A DNA stretch of 64,000 nucleotides, from positions 5,404,860 through 5,468,859 of the forward strand of contig OU452199.1 in assembly GCA_911728435.2 (NCBI GenBank). The letters are read 5' to 3'. Position numbers and translations under genes: made by a program. A model generated the notes under the pieces. That model was given only the letters and a program-made list of their open reading frames with translations. It was not told the origin of the DNA and did not search any database. Source of the stretch: Apoderus coryli. Taxonomy: Eukaryota; Arthropoda; Insecta; Coleoptera; Attelabidae. This document shows, one piece after another, positions 10,041-19,662 of the stretch. Position 1 is the stretch's first letter. Each line of letters begins with the position of its first letter.

Positions 10041-12452
10041 CACAGGCCAACACACATTTTGGTGCCTGCGATTTTTTAACTGTTCCTGAGTAATTTTTGG
10101 ATGCAGAATGTAAAAAGGTTCTCAGATTTTGTCTATCAGATCTAGTTTTTGAGATTTTTTAAAAAATTGTGTATATAATTTACGTTATAACTGTTATAAT
10201 ATATAATATTACTATTGACAGTTAAAAAAAACAAAGACACATGGATTTAAGTATTTATTGCAAAAACTTAATTTACATAATTACATTAGTCACTAATCAC
10301 ATAAAAATTTTCTTTTATACGATTTTCTAGAATGGAGTTTACTAGGGCAGTCTCGCTGAAGGCTCCAGCAGTAGTCCGCCATCATGTGGCTATCCCATCG
10401 TCCTTGATAACGATCTTCCATAGTTTTAATATCCTGGTGGAATCTTTCCCCCTGTTCTTCACTACAATCACCTAAGTTTTCTGGAAAACGATCTAGGTGG
10501 CTGTGGAGGTAGTGAACTTTTATACTCATGTTACAGCCGAGAATATTAAAATTTGAAAGCATAGTTTCCACTAATTCTACGTAATTGTCTGCTTTATGAT
10601 TGCCAAGAAAATTTTGTACTACTTGAACAAATGAACTCCAAGCGTTAGATTCAGTCTCGTTCATTGATGTGGTGAATTGTGGATCTTTAACAAGTTGCCT
10701 TATTTGAGGACCATCAAATATACCAGCTTTTAGTTTTTCCGTGCTAATGCCAGGAAATTTACGTGACAAATACCCAAAACAATTTCCATCTCGATTTAAG
10801 GCCTTCACAAATTGCTTCATTAGGCCTAGCTTGATATGCAAGGGCGGAAGTAAGATTTTTTCTCTTGAAACCAAAGGTTCGTTGATCACGTTTTGTATTC
10901 CTTGAATCATGACATCTCTTGAAGGCCAATTTTTGTTAACCCAGTGCTCATTTTTAGCTCTGCTGTCCCAAAGGCACAAAAAACAAGGATATTTTGTATA
11001 ACCACTCTGCTGTCCAAGGAGGAAGTTAATCATTTTTAAATCAACACAAATTGACCACTGATGTTCTTCGTATTTAATTTTTCTCAAAACTAATGCTATT
11101 GTTTCATATTCTTCCTTCATGGTAGTAGAATGACCAATAGGAATTGAGCCATATTTGTTACCGTTATGTAAAAGAACACATTTTAAACTACGTTTTGAAC
11201 TGTCAATAAAAAGGCGCCAATCATCTGGAGTGTATTCAGGCAAACCCATTTTTTCTAAGAGCCCTTTTATATTGTTACAGAATACCAAGTCATTTTCCTG
11301 AGTGAAAAAAGGCAGCAGATCCTTATCTCTTTTACGATAAAATGTAATATTAGTACCTCGACAAAGTAGATTTTTTTCTTTTAATCTGGATGCAAGTAAT
11401 TCAGCGGATTCCTTTGAGAGATTCAGGTCTCTTATAAGATCGTTTAGTTCTTCTTGATTGAAACACTGCGGAGTTGCTAAATCTGCTTCAAAATCGCTGT
11501 CGTTTTCTGATTGAATTCTTTTAACTTCGTCAGACGTTGATGTTTCTGTATCATCTTCTGTCAGTTTGGGTAGACTGCTGAATGATGGAACGGGTATTTC
11601 TTCCGAATGCACTACAGGCCTTCTTGCAGAATCTAGATCAGGATATGTCCATTTGTGTCTATTGTTTCTATTTATGCCTTTAATATTAACGAGACAAAAA
11701 TAGCAGTCGTCATGATGGTTCCGCGGTTCTCTCCAAACCATTGGTACACCAAACTTTAGGCACTTCCTCTTTCCAGTTGTCCACTGTCGCAAATGTTCAA
11801 CACATGTTTTACATATGAAATGTGGGGCCCAAGATTTATCTTGATCTCCTAAATGAACGCCAAAATAGGCAAGATAAGCTCTTTTCACAAAGTCAGAAAT
11901 CCTTTTTCTGCTCTCTTTCAAAGTGTATTCACCACACACATAACAAAAAACATCGGGATGATTTACACAGGTACGTCTGCTTGTGGATGCCATTGTTTCA
12001 GTTTAGTGTCTTGATACTACAAAACGACCAAAATTTACACAAAATGATAGCACAACTTTACTTGGGAAAACTCAGTAATATACTAAATCAAGTACAGCCA
12101 AGCAGGTATAGAAGGATCGGGTCATAGGCAATTACAGGTATAAAAGTAAGTAAGAGCATTGTATTGAGTAGTTCCTAGTATAGGAACATTGGGTCAGGGA
12201 CAATTCCAGGTATCCATTTGGCTAATTAGATTCTGGGAAATTCCTATTTTGCCGATTAAGTACATATTTATCTCTTTATTTGTTGTCCTTTATCAGAAAA
12301 AAATATATCATTTAACCTGTAACGTGTATCTCAAAAACTAGAGCTGATAGAAAAAATCTGGTGGCATTTTTGGAATCAGCACATTAAAAACATCTAAAAT
12401 CAGATGTTAGATTTCTGGCACCAAATTTTTTTTTTCATTTTGTTGGCCTGTG
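10041..12452 (-). mobile_element. Complete DNA transposon with one intact ORF, unnamed family
   Basis: The ends are inverted copies. CACAGGCCAACA begins the left end and its complement closes the right end. Inside both arms the blocks TTTGGTGCC, then CAGATTTT, TCTATCAG and CTAGTTTTTGAGAT recur in the same order over about 120 bases. They enclose a single minus-strand ORF (10293-11993) plus about 450 bases of 5' leader. The flanks read TATAA on the left and TAATATA on the right, so the target-site duplication is unresolved (a TA-rich target is likely). The structure is that of an autonomous cut-and-paste element. Confidence 0.8.
10293..11993 (-). CDS. Zinc-finger protein, candidate DDE/D-type transposase (566 aa)
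   Basis: The ATG at 11993 is kept because the frame has no stop over 566 codons and it precedes a cysteine module: C17-x2-C20 and C61-x2-C64, then C97-x2-C100 followed by H-W-Y-P. Residues about 125-190 are acidic and low in complexity. A folded domain follows with three acidic positions that could be catalytic: D in LFIDSSKRSLK (about 265), D in ICVDLKMINFL followed by YPCFLCLWDSR (about 315), and E in CSEEQGERFHQD (about 512). The C terminus is SHMMADYCWSLQRDC followed by a basic tail. I recognise the protein as a recurrent multicopy arthropod type but cannot give a superfamily name. Its position between long inverted repeats argues that it is the transposase. The DDE reading is inference. 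Confidence 0.75.
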   Translation of the reverse strand: MASTSRRTCVNHPDVFCYVCGEYTLKESRKRISDFVKRAYLAYFGVHLGDQDKSWAPHFICKTCVEHLRQWTTGKRKCLKFGVPMVWREPRNHHDDCYFCLVNIKGINRNNRHKWTYPDLDSARRPVVHSEEIPVPSFSSLPKLTEDDTETSTSDEVKRIQSENDSDFEADLATPQCFNQEELNDLIRDLNLSKESAELLASRLKEKNLLCRGTNITFYRKRDKDLLPFFTQENDLVFCNNIKGLLEKMGLPEYTPDDWRLFIDSSKRSLKCVLLHNGNKYGSIPIGHSTTMKEEYETIALVLRKIKYEEHQWSICVDLKMINFLLGQQSGYTKYPCFLCLWDSRAKNEHWVNKNWPSRDVMIQGIQNVINEPLVSREKILLPPLHIKLGLMKQFVKALNRDGNCFGYLSRKFPGISTEKLKAGIFDGPQIRQLVKDPQFTTSMNETESNAWSSFVQVVQNFLGNHKADNYVELVETMLSNFNILGCNMSIKVHYLHSHLDRFPENLGDCSEEQGERFHQDIKTMEDRYQGRWDSHMMADYCWSLQRDCPSKLHSRKSYKRKFLCD

Positions 12453-12461
12453 TAATATACC

Positions 12462-12615
12462 GGGTGGTGCATTTATCTTGAGACAGCCTTATATCTAAAA
12501 AACGGCACAATTTTCGGAAAAAAAGTTCAAATAAAAGTTGTTTGCTATTGTGGGGCAAATGCAGTGCGAATTTGACAACCGTTTCAAGGTTATCTCAAGG
12601 TCAACTTTTTTTTTT
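12462..12615 (+). repeat. Left member of an inverted repeat pair
   Basis: The segment starting CGGGTGGTGCATTT and containing GAGACAGCCTTATATCT and AGTTGTTTGCTATTGTGG recurs inverted at 15810-15985. The pair resembles the two ends of a Tc1/mariner-type element that now encloses about 3.2 kb of unrelated LINE and transposon sequence. Confidence 0.7.
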
Positions 12616-13194
12616 TTAATTTAACTGTTGTGTTAGTGACCTCTAAGTGTTTTCAAATTGAAGTTGGTTGGTTTTAGGTCAATTATAGAAACAAAGTAAT
12701 TCCTCTGTCGACGTTTCGACTTTTATTAAGTCATCCTCAGGACACCAGAATACAACAAATATATTAAAAAAATATATAAAAATATAAATAAATAAAAACA
12801 TCAAGACATGTAATGTAATTTTTTTTTCCTTTGTTTAAACACAGATAAAACTACATACTACAACGGGTTCTCCATACTCACGTGAACAATTTGTTTCTTT
12901 TGTCAATATTTTCAATTATGAAGGACATTTACATATGATGAAATCAAAAAGGGGGTTTCTTTTAAACATATATTTTGCTATTTTAAATAGAAACATCGAT
13001 TTTTTATTACAAAATCGTATTCTACAGAAAAAAACAAATAATTCTTGTTAACAACATTTTTTTATTCCGATTGAAATAATAAAATTTTTTACAACATTTA
13101 TGGAATTATTATTTATTGCCTGTTCACGCTAGATGTCGCCAAAAACATCTCTCTCAATCAATTCTCGTGCTAGTATAAGCTCTTTGTAAATGTT
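12616..13194. other. Non-coding; degenerate hammerhead-like motif on minus strand
   Basis: AT-rich sequence. At 12706-12745 the minus strand reads CTGAGGATGACTT, then AAGTCGAAACG, the layout of a hammerhead ribozyme with a changed core. Nothing else recognised. Confidence 0.4.
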
Positions 13195-13292
13195 GGAAAT
13201 TTGGGTCACACTGCCTGCCGATCACCACTGATGAGTCGTGGATCGACGAAACGGCCGTCTGGAGAAAGCATGGTAGTGTGAAACAAATTTCC
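13195..13292 (+). ncRNA. Hammerhead self-cleaving ribozyme, type I with extended stem I
   Basis: The invariant core is complete: CUGAUGA at 13228-13234, stem II GUCG/CGAC with loop UGGAU (13235-13247), GAAA at 13248-13251, and GUC at 13257-13259, with cleavage predicted after C13259. Stem III is only AC/GU closed by GGCC; ACGGCCGU is self-complementary, which suits dimeric folding. CCA and UGG close stem I. Beyond them UCACACUGCC pairs with GGUAGUGUGA and GGAAAUUUG with CAAAUUUCC, giving a long nearly continuous helix out to 13195 and 13292. Very short stem III is a known property of hammerheads carried by Penelope-like retroelements. The host element here was not identified. Confidence 0.85.
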
Positions 13293-13545
13293 AGCATAAC
13301 TGAAAGTCTTGTTGCTTTATGTAACAAGCAATTCTTATTAACTTTTACCTCCGAATGACGATCAGTTAGGTACGTTCGTTAGTTTGTTATCAATTTTGCT
13401 ATTTTTAACAAAATATGGAATATCTTTCTATCTCAGAAAAAGTTGTGTTGATATTACCTGTGGTTTTGCAGATAAAAATGCTATATCCCATGCATTTTAT
13501 TACTGTGTTGCGAAGAAGTTTACGAGAACGTATTTTACTAAATTC

Positions 13546-13580
13546 CTGATGAAGACAGGTGGTCTTGTCAAAACGTTGAA
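13546..13580 (+). ncRNA. Hammerhead-like motif with defective core
   Basis: CUGAUGA followed by a GAC/GUC stem and then GUCAAAACG. The segment expected to read GAAAC has extra bases, so cleavage is unlikely. Its position about 300 bases after the canonical ribozyme and in the same orientation suggests a decayed second unit of the same element. Confidence 0.4.
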
Positions 13581-13699
13581 ACAAGGAAAATAAATAATGA
13601 CATTTAAATATTTATCTAAAATCAAATAATCAGGCGATGATTTTTAAATTTTGAACCTCAGTTCTAAGAACAAAAAACCGAGAAATTTACCCAAATTTT

Positions 13700-14884
13700 T
13701 ATCGGAATCAGAAAAATGTATTAACAAAAGTTATTGGTTTTTTAGAGCGTGCCCAGGTTGGCTTTTTCAAAAAAGGTCCTTTGTTTGCCCAGAAATACAC
13801 CTGATTTTGTGGTTAGATTGGAGACGGATGTTATCGCATTAAGTTCTGTAATTTTTAAATTGGGCCTCTCATGGCGGAGGAAGCTTGAACGTATGGAGAA
13901 TTCACGTTTGCCAAAAATTTGTTATCGTAGACTCTCTTCTTTAAGTTCAATGGGGTTAAGTGGTAGAGCACACTCCCTGTGAACTTCCCCCTTTTTTTTT
14001 TGACAATTTTTTGGTACATTAAGTTAGAGAATTATACATTTTCTGTTTTTTTTTTTGTCAAAAAATAATGGCATTATTATTATTATTAAGTACTGGCTCT
14101 GTATGTAAGTATAGCTGGATTTTACAGCTCAAGCAATTTTACAATGTGTCTGTAGGTGGTCATCTCTGGTTCTGTAGAGATGATAACCTAATTCTTGATA
14201 GATACCACAACTTCTTGAAACATAGAGACCTAAACAGACTTTCTATCTCTTCTTTTCCACTTTTCTCGAACTATTTCACTTATAACAGGTTACCTCATTA
14301 TCTAAAACTCGACTCATTGCCCAGATTAGAACTTGTGGCCGTGACCAACTGAGGTTGACGTACAATGGAATTGCTTATTTAATTAGTATGACAGAACTAT
14401 ATATGTTCGATTTGCAATCTACAAAAAAATGGCGGAAACTATTAATCACATTTTTTTTTTTGAATGCCCATTCTACATCAACTTGAAAATGCATTTTTTA
14501 CCAGACATTTATAATCTGGATGATCTTGCTGCTACTTTAGCGACTGACTCCTTGGCTCGGGTGTCTAAAATCTCGAAATTTCTTTTTGCCGTTATGAAAT
14601 TACGCTCTTTCCTGCTTAACGAATAAAAAAGTGTGTCCTGTTCTTTGTTATAGCTAGTAGGTATATTGTGTTATTATACTATAGAATGTGTATAATACTT
14701 TCCATTTTATGTTTATTTGTTATTTGTCCATATTTTTGGTGTTTTTGGACGAATTGCTAATTGCTATTGTTGATTATTTATTTGTTTTTTTTATTATATC
14801 TTAGAATGTAAGTTTATGTTTGGATCATACCCTTGTTATAGAGTTTGTACTCTTATGAACAATAAATGAAATAATAATAATATT
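13700..14884 (+). mobile_element. 3' end of an unassigned LINE
   Basis: Discontinuous plus-strand frames give FVVRLETDVIAL, then LSWRRKLERMENSRLPKICY, then LRLTYNGIAYLI and finally AETINHIFFECPFYINL, a C-H-C zinc-knuckle-like ending, followed by SKFLFAVMKLRS and a stop near 14626. A 3' UTR and an AATAAATGAAATAAT-type tail close it at about 14884. This is the C-terminal portion of a LINE ORF2 past the polymerase. At least three frame breaks make it dead. The clade (I/R1/Jockey side) is not certain. Confidence 0.65.
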
Positions 14885-14927
14885 TGTTTTTTTTTTTATG
14901 TAGAATCCAATTCGGTAATGAAAAATA

Positions 14928-15793
14928 CAGGGTGTTAGTAAATAAGTGCGACAAACTTCAGGAGGTAATTCTGCATGAAAAAATAATGACAGTTTGCTAT
15001 ATAAACATATGTCCGCAAATGCTTCGTTTTCTTTTCTTTTCGGTGTTTTTCTTAAAAACTGAAGATTAATTGATTGCTCTGAAACCGTTGGAGATATGCA
15101 AATACAATTTAGTGGGTTTTAAGAGGTAGTTATTGCGCATTTTTTGACATGCAATTAGGAATTTTATGTTCATCAGTGGCGCGCATACGGGTAATGATCT
15201 CAATTTTTTTAAAGAAAAAAATGATACGCCACTGGAATTTTTCAAATTAAAAACCATTTTGGAATTTCTCGCTCAATTTGTGATAAAAAATCTCTCTTGC
15301 TTTTTTATCGTAGGAGGCATTGTTTTTGTGCAAAAAAATAAAACATCTTACCCCGTATTTTTCATTTCTTTAATACATTATCAAGAACTACTCGTATCTA
15401 ATACAATAAACATTAAACCAAAACAATAAGAGAAAATAACACTAATAACATTTTAAATAGGAGTAAAGCTATACAACAAATGTTGAAAATGACCTCCCTC
15501 AGACGCGACACAAGATTCAACCCTTCGCCTCATTGATTTTCATATTCGCGCAAATATTCCTTATATTTCTTATTGTGTCACAGCCGCCTAGAATTCGATT
15601 CCTCAGGTCTTCAATATTTTCGACGGGACTGGTATAAACTAATGATTTAAGAAACCCCAAATGCAAAAATCTAAACGATTTAAATCTCAGAAAACGAAGC
15701 ATTTGGGGACATGTGTTTATATAGCAAACTGTCATTATTATGCCATGCAGAATTACCTCCTGAAGTTTGTCGCAGTTATTTACTAACACCCTG
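14928..15793 (-). mobile_element. Tc1/mariner-type deletion derivative with 104-base inverted ends
   Basis: The ends CAGGGTGTTAGTAAATAA and their inverted copy start at 14928 and end at 15793, flanked by TA on both sides (14926-14927, 15794-15795). The inverted repeats run about 104 bases with only a few differences. Between them 15690-15517 (minus) encodes FLKSLVYTSPVENIEDL and RNRILGGCDTI, the C terminus of a transposase, joined directly to the terminal repeat. The rest of the transposase is deleted. It lies inside the larger inverted pair 12462-12615 / 15810-15985. Confidence 0.85.
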
Positions 15794-15809
15794 TATATGT
15801 TTCTCTTAA

Positions 15810-15985
15810 GAAAAAACGAGTTGTCCTTGAGGTAACCTTGAAACAGTTGACAAACTCGCCAATGGGTTGGGTTGGGTTGGGTTGTTTTTCCCCCACAATA
15901 GCAAACAACTTTTATTTGAACTTTGTTTCCGAAAAATGTGCCGTTTTTAAGATATAAGGCTGTCTCAAATGGACCATAATACATA
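15810..15985 (-). repeat. Right member of an inverted repeat pair
   Basis: Inverted copy of 12462-12615, with a small (GGGTTG)n expansion at about 15865-15885 that the left copy lacks. See the left member. Confidence 0.7.
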
Positions 15986-17944
15986 GTATATAATAATATC
16001 TAATAATAATCTGGTCTGGAAAAAGAAAACTGATTCCACTCTAAACTAAGTCTAAAATATTAGATACATTTTAAAGACCCTACTATTGTTTTGAAGGATT
16101 CTCCAGGAAGCTGGAGGCTTGCACGCGCTGAAAATTGCGTTTTCGAAGAGTCAACTGCTCTGGCGACTTTTTTTTTCACAATAAGCCCTTGAGGCTCCAG
16201 TGACTTACATCGAATGGACCCTTAAAAAAATCTTGTGACTTTTAAAACTATCTGCCTTAAATACTTTAATGGTAGGTTAGACAAAATCTATCACTCGCGG
16301 AAAAATGGAATTTCCTCTTTTGTAATGTTAATATCGATTTTCAACAGGGCTGAAATTGTCGGACAGTCAGATATAAACACTAACATAGCAGAAAAGTAAT
16401 TTTCAGTAACATCTCCAATAACAAAAGTTTTTTGTGCACCGCTGTAAAGTTTTACCTTATAGCCTATAAAATTGATAAACTGACATAATGTTCCTCTCTC
16501 TGGACGTTGTTAAAACGTTGTGAACGGTCAAAGTTTTACCTTGGTATAATGGCAATGTGGGGTAACGGTGAACGTTGGTTTGGCATAATAAAAAAAAGGG
16601 ACGATTATATTATTGTATGGACGGTTTAAAATTGCTCTTCAAGCGTATAGTTTACTGTTTTACGCACAGCTTTTGGTATTCTGTATTTTTTGGTATTTGT
16701 AACAATCATATTAAGAATTAAATTACTATTTTTATATGGATTACAGCATTTTACCTTTTAGAATGATTAAAATCTTGAGTTTAACACCACATTGAGCGCT
16801 CAATCGATGTTGATCGAGGTGTTTAGTCTCAAGTTTCGTGTTAACACACCGCTCCGTGTAGTTTTAACCTCGAACATCGGTTACACTGCACATGACATCC
16901 TCTCAGATACTCAGGGTGATCTGTTCTGACATTCAAGCGACTTGCCACAATCATGCTCCCTCCACACATGAAATCATTTCCACTCTTACAGTCACAAGGA
17001 TTGAAACAGATGGACTATAACAACAAACCTCTACATGAATTTTAACCTTAAAGCATTAAACATCGACGGCAGAACGCTTGGAGACCACCGTCTGAGCATT
17101 GCTGAAACCCAAATATTTGGTAGATGCTGGCAGAAGGATAAAATGGTCTCCTGCTAGCGTTTTGTGTTCATACTATTTTTATTTATGTTTATTTCTATTT
17201 ATACGACTGGTTTTACCTATACATTGTTTGTTCGGCCTCTGCATGGTATAGGATATGCATTACTATGGGCGCATGTAGATGATACGTGTTTACATGTGTC
17301 TACTGTTGTGTATCCTATTGTGCTTAAATGCAGGCCGATATTTGTAGATGGGCAACGACTATGGTACTCTGACGAGCTCATAACAAGAACGAAACGAATT
17401 CGTCAATATCTGTCGAACCATGCCTCGGTCTGGTTCTATTGAATTAGACTGGGGCCCTGCTAAACTAAACAAAATTTCTTGTGTAGGTAAAACCAACATT
17501 TTAGTCCGCTTTGCCACGAAATTATTTTCACTTAAAGCAAACCTTCGAGTTCGTAATACCGTTCCAAAGGATTCATTATGAGAATAGAAAAAAAAATATA
17601 TTGAGCATCAATTTATTCTTATGTGATGAAAAAGGCTAATCAAGGGGACTGTAGATTGTTATAATATCGTTTAGCATATCTTCTCTTCGATCTAAAGAGA
17701 TCCTAGTTGCCTCCAACTTTTCTCTGGCAGTCAATTCCTTTTCCTAGGCAAGTGTTTAGTCCACAATTTTCTTGTCGTCCTCACTTAAGTGGATTGTGTC
17801 CTGAGAAGTTGTGTCTATTCAACTCGATAAGCTTTTTGGAATTTGATTCTGAGGGATTAACGAACCTCTTCGAGTGTCTTAGAGCCGGAGGACTACTCCA
17901 TAGTTTCTTTTGCCATTTGTGCAATTATTGGACAATAATAATGC
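15986..17944. other. Non-coding stretch, nothing recognised
   Basis: About 2 kb without a recognisable gene. It holds a perfect 12-base palindrome TTGAGCGCTCAA near 16793. Open frames at 17164-17442 and 17707-18105 show no domain until the LINE RNase H region starts near 17945. Confidence 0.35.
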
Positions 17945-18580
17945 TATATTCTTATCTGTTTCATGCAGATGCGACATTGCGAGTTCATGTCATCAGCTCA
18001 AAAATGGTTTGGGTTGGCTTAAGAGGTTTTAAGGAGCTTAGCAAGCATAACAGAGGTTCCCTGGGCATTCTGGTATCAGGGGAAACGAACCATTCTCCGG
18101 GTTAGAAAACACACCTACAAAGACAAGTTCAGTATTAAGGAGGAAATAGACAGAACAATACTCTGGCAAAATATTCCTGGACTGATTGATACACTCCAAG
18201 AAATTCCATGGAAGCTTCAATCATGAAAGATCTAAAACCTGTTTGGAGCTCAGTAACACTACGTATTCTTACAGAAGTGCTTACAGGACAGTGTCGTCTT
18301 ACAAAAGCATATGGCAAGATTGCGCCTAGAAGAGAGCAAGGAATGCAGAATCTGCGTAGGGAGGAAGAAGAAACTCCTGATCACCTAGTAACCGAATGTG
18401 AAGAAATCGTTCAAGATGGAGACGTATTGTCCCTGAAACCAGCCAAGCTAAAGTTCTAGAACTTGGTGGAGAGTTGTAACTTGAGACTCAGTTTAAGTAT
18501 CTCAAGACAGGGAAAAACAATACACCGTCAGTTGAAGCAGAAGCCAGAACAATCAGCCAAAGATTTTCACTATCTCCCCC
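17945..18580 (+). mobile_element. LINE relic: RNase H and C-terminal zinc knuckle
   Basis: With a frame change the plus strand gives ISSKMVWVGLRGFKELSKHN and PGHSGIRGNE, the end of an RNase H domain, then LTEVLTGQCRLTKAYGKI and EEEETPDHLVTECEE, the degraded cysteine/histidine knuckle found at the end of I/R1/Loa-type LINE proteins. The catalytic start of RNase H and the reverse transcriptase are not found upstream. Several shifts and stops make this a fossil. Confidence 0.6.
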
Positions 18581-19161
18581 TAAATTTATTTACTTTTTTA
18601 TTTTCAACGTAAACTGAAAACAAGCAAAGCTTTCCTTATTAGTTTCAGCGTTAAAACTTGTTTTCTCATAATTATTGTTCAAAGGAATGTTCATACACAT
18701 TGTGGTAAATTTGTAGAACATTATAGGATATATTCCAAAAACTGATAATTATTGCTTAGTTATTATCGAGCTGTTAAAACTTTCTTCTCTCTTCGGGATT
18801 TCGCTTGTCAAACTCAAAAGTTCTCAAGTTTTGGCAGCTTAATATCTAGTCGCAGTGTATAGTATGGGATATAGGATAACTTCGCGCTTTAAACTTTTGT
18901 ATACATACACAAATGTAGAGGAGTTGCGCAACTTTACAGTGTCTGGTAATGTGAAGTTTTAACAAACTTTACAACGTAGTAAATTGAGTAAATAATATAA
19001 TAAATAATTTTGAGATTCTACAATTTGTATTTGATGGTATTTGTTTAAATATTATCTACTATAAGTCCAACGGCTAAAAGTAAATAATGGATTTTATTAA
19101 TAATTATGTAAAGTCTTTTTTTGTGTCTGTAGGTATTCTACCACGATAGCGCCCAAATGCT
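18581..19161. other. Non-coding stretch, nothing recognised
   Basis: AT-rich, with no ORF, repeat array or splice-flanked exon that I can support. Confidence 0.4.
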
Positions 19162-19662
19162 TTAAAATGTTCTAAAAGAGCAATGGCAAATGGGGCATTG
19201 GCCGTCGGTTTCTCGTGGAGGACCCCGGCATTTCAAACGCCTGACGTGTTCCTCCATGTTTCTCTGTGAGGAGAAGCTTTTGCCGCACTGACAGACTACC
19301 CCGGCTACTTCCATGGTTTGGAGAAGGACACGAAGCGAATTATATAATAACTGCTTTCGTGCTTATCCACTTATGTTCACAGGCCTTCTCAGGACTCCTT
19401 CAAGAGGAGAGGTAGAACCCGACTTCTTGAAGCCTTGGTCCTGTTGACCCTTGGTTTCTCTGTCATAACAAAGCTTAGCGACTCTTGGTTTTAGATCTTC
19501 TAGCGATTCTATCTTTGTGCGCCTTGTGGCTGTTCTCGTAAAAAGAACTCCACCGGGCAGGGTAACGCCCGCCTGATCTTCGGCCGAGTTAGGTGACCCT
19601 AAGACAGAAGCTTTCGGGTAGCTTGTGGTGCAAGGTATGTACAGAAAAAGCCGTAGAGCTTG
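19162..19662 (-). pseudogene. Zinc-finger N-terminal relic, possibly R2-type LINE
   Basis: A minus-strand frame runs from a stop near 19660 to a TAA at 19162-19164 with one internal TAA (19363-19365). After that stop it reads LRVLLQTMEVAGVVCQCGKS, then a finger CQCGKSF..NMEEHVRRLKC and a second start of a finger CPICHCSF. An ATG at 19312-19314 would give a 50-residue product. The segment is clearly richer in G+C than its surroundings. N-terminal C2H2/C2HC fingers preceding the polymerase are characteristic of R2-type LINEs, but no reverse transcriptase is attached, so the R2 label is only a suggestion. A host zinc-finger exon is the alternative. Confidence 0.45.

Noticed and set aside
11822..12127. 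Plus-strand open frame opposite the 566-residue ORF.
   Set aside because: It overlaps the start of the well-supported minus-strand gene and shows no domain; it is a shadow frame.
17164..17442. Hydrophobic open frame of 92 codons as a membrane protein gene.
   Set aside because: No family resemblance, no splice or regulatory context, and its hydrophobicity follows from T-rich sequence.
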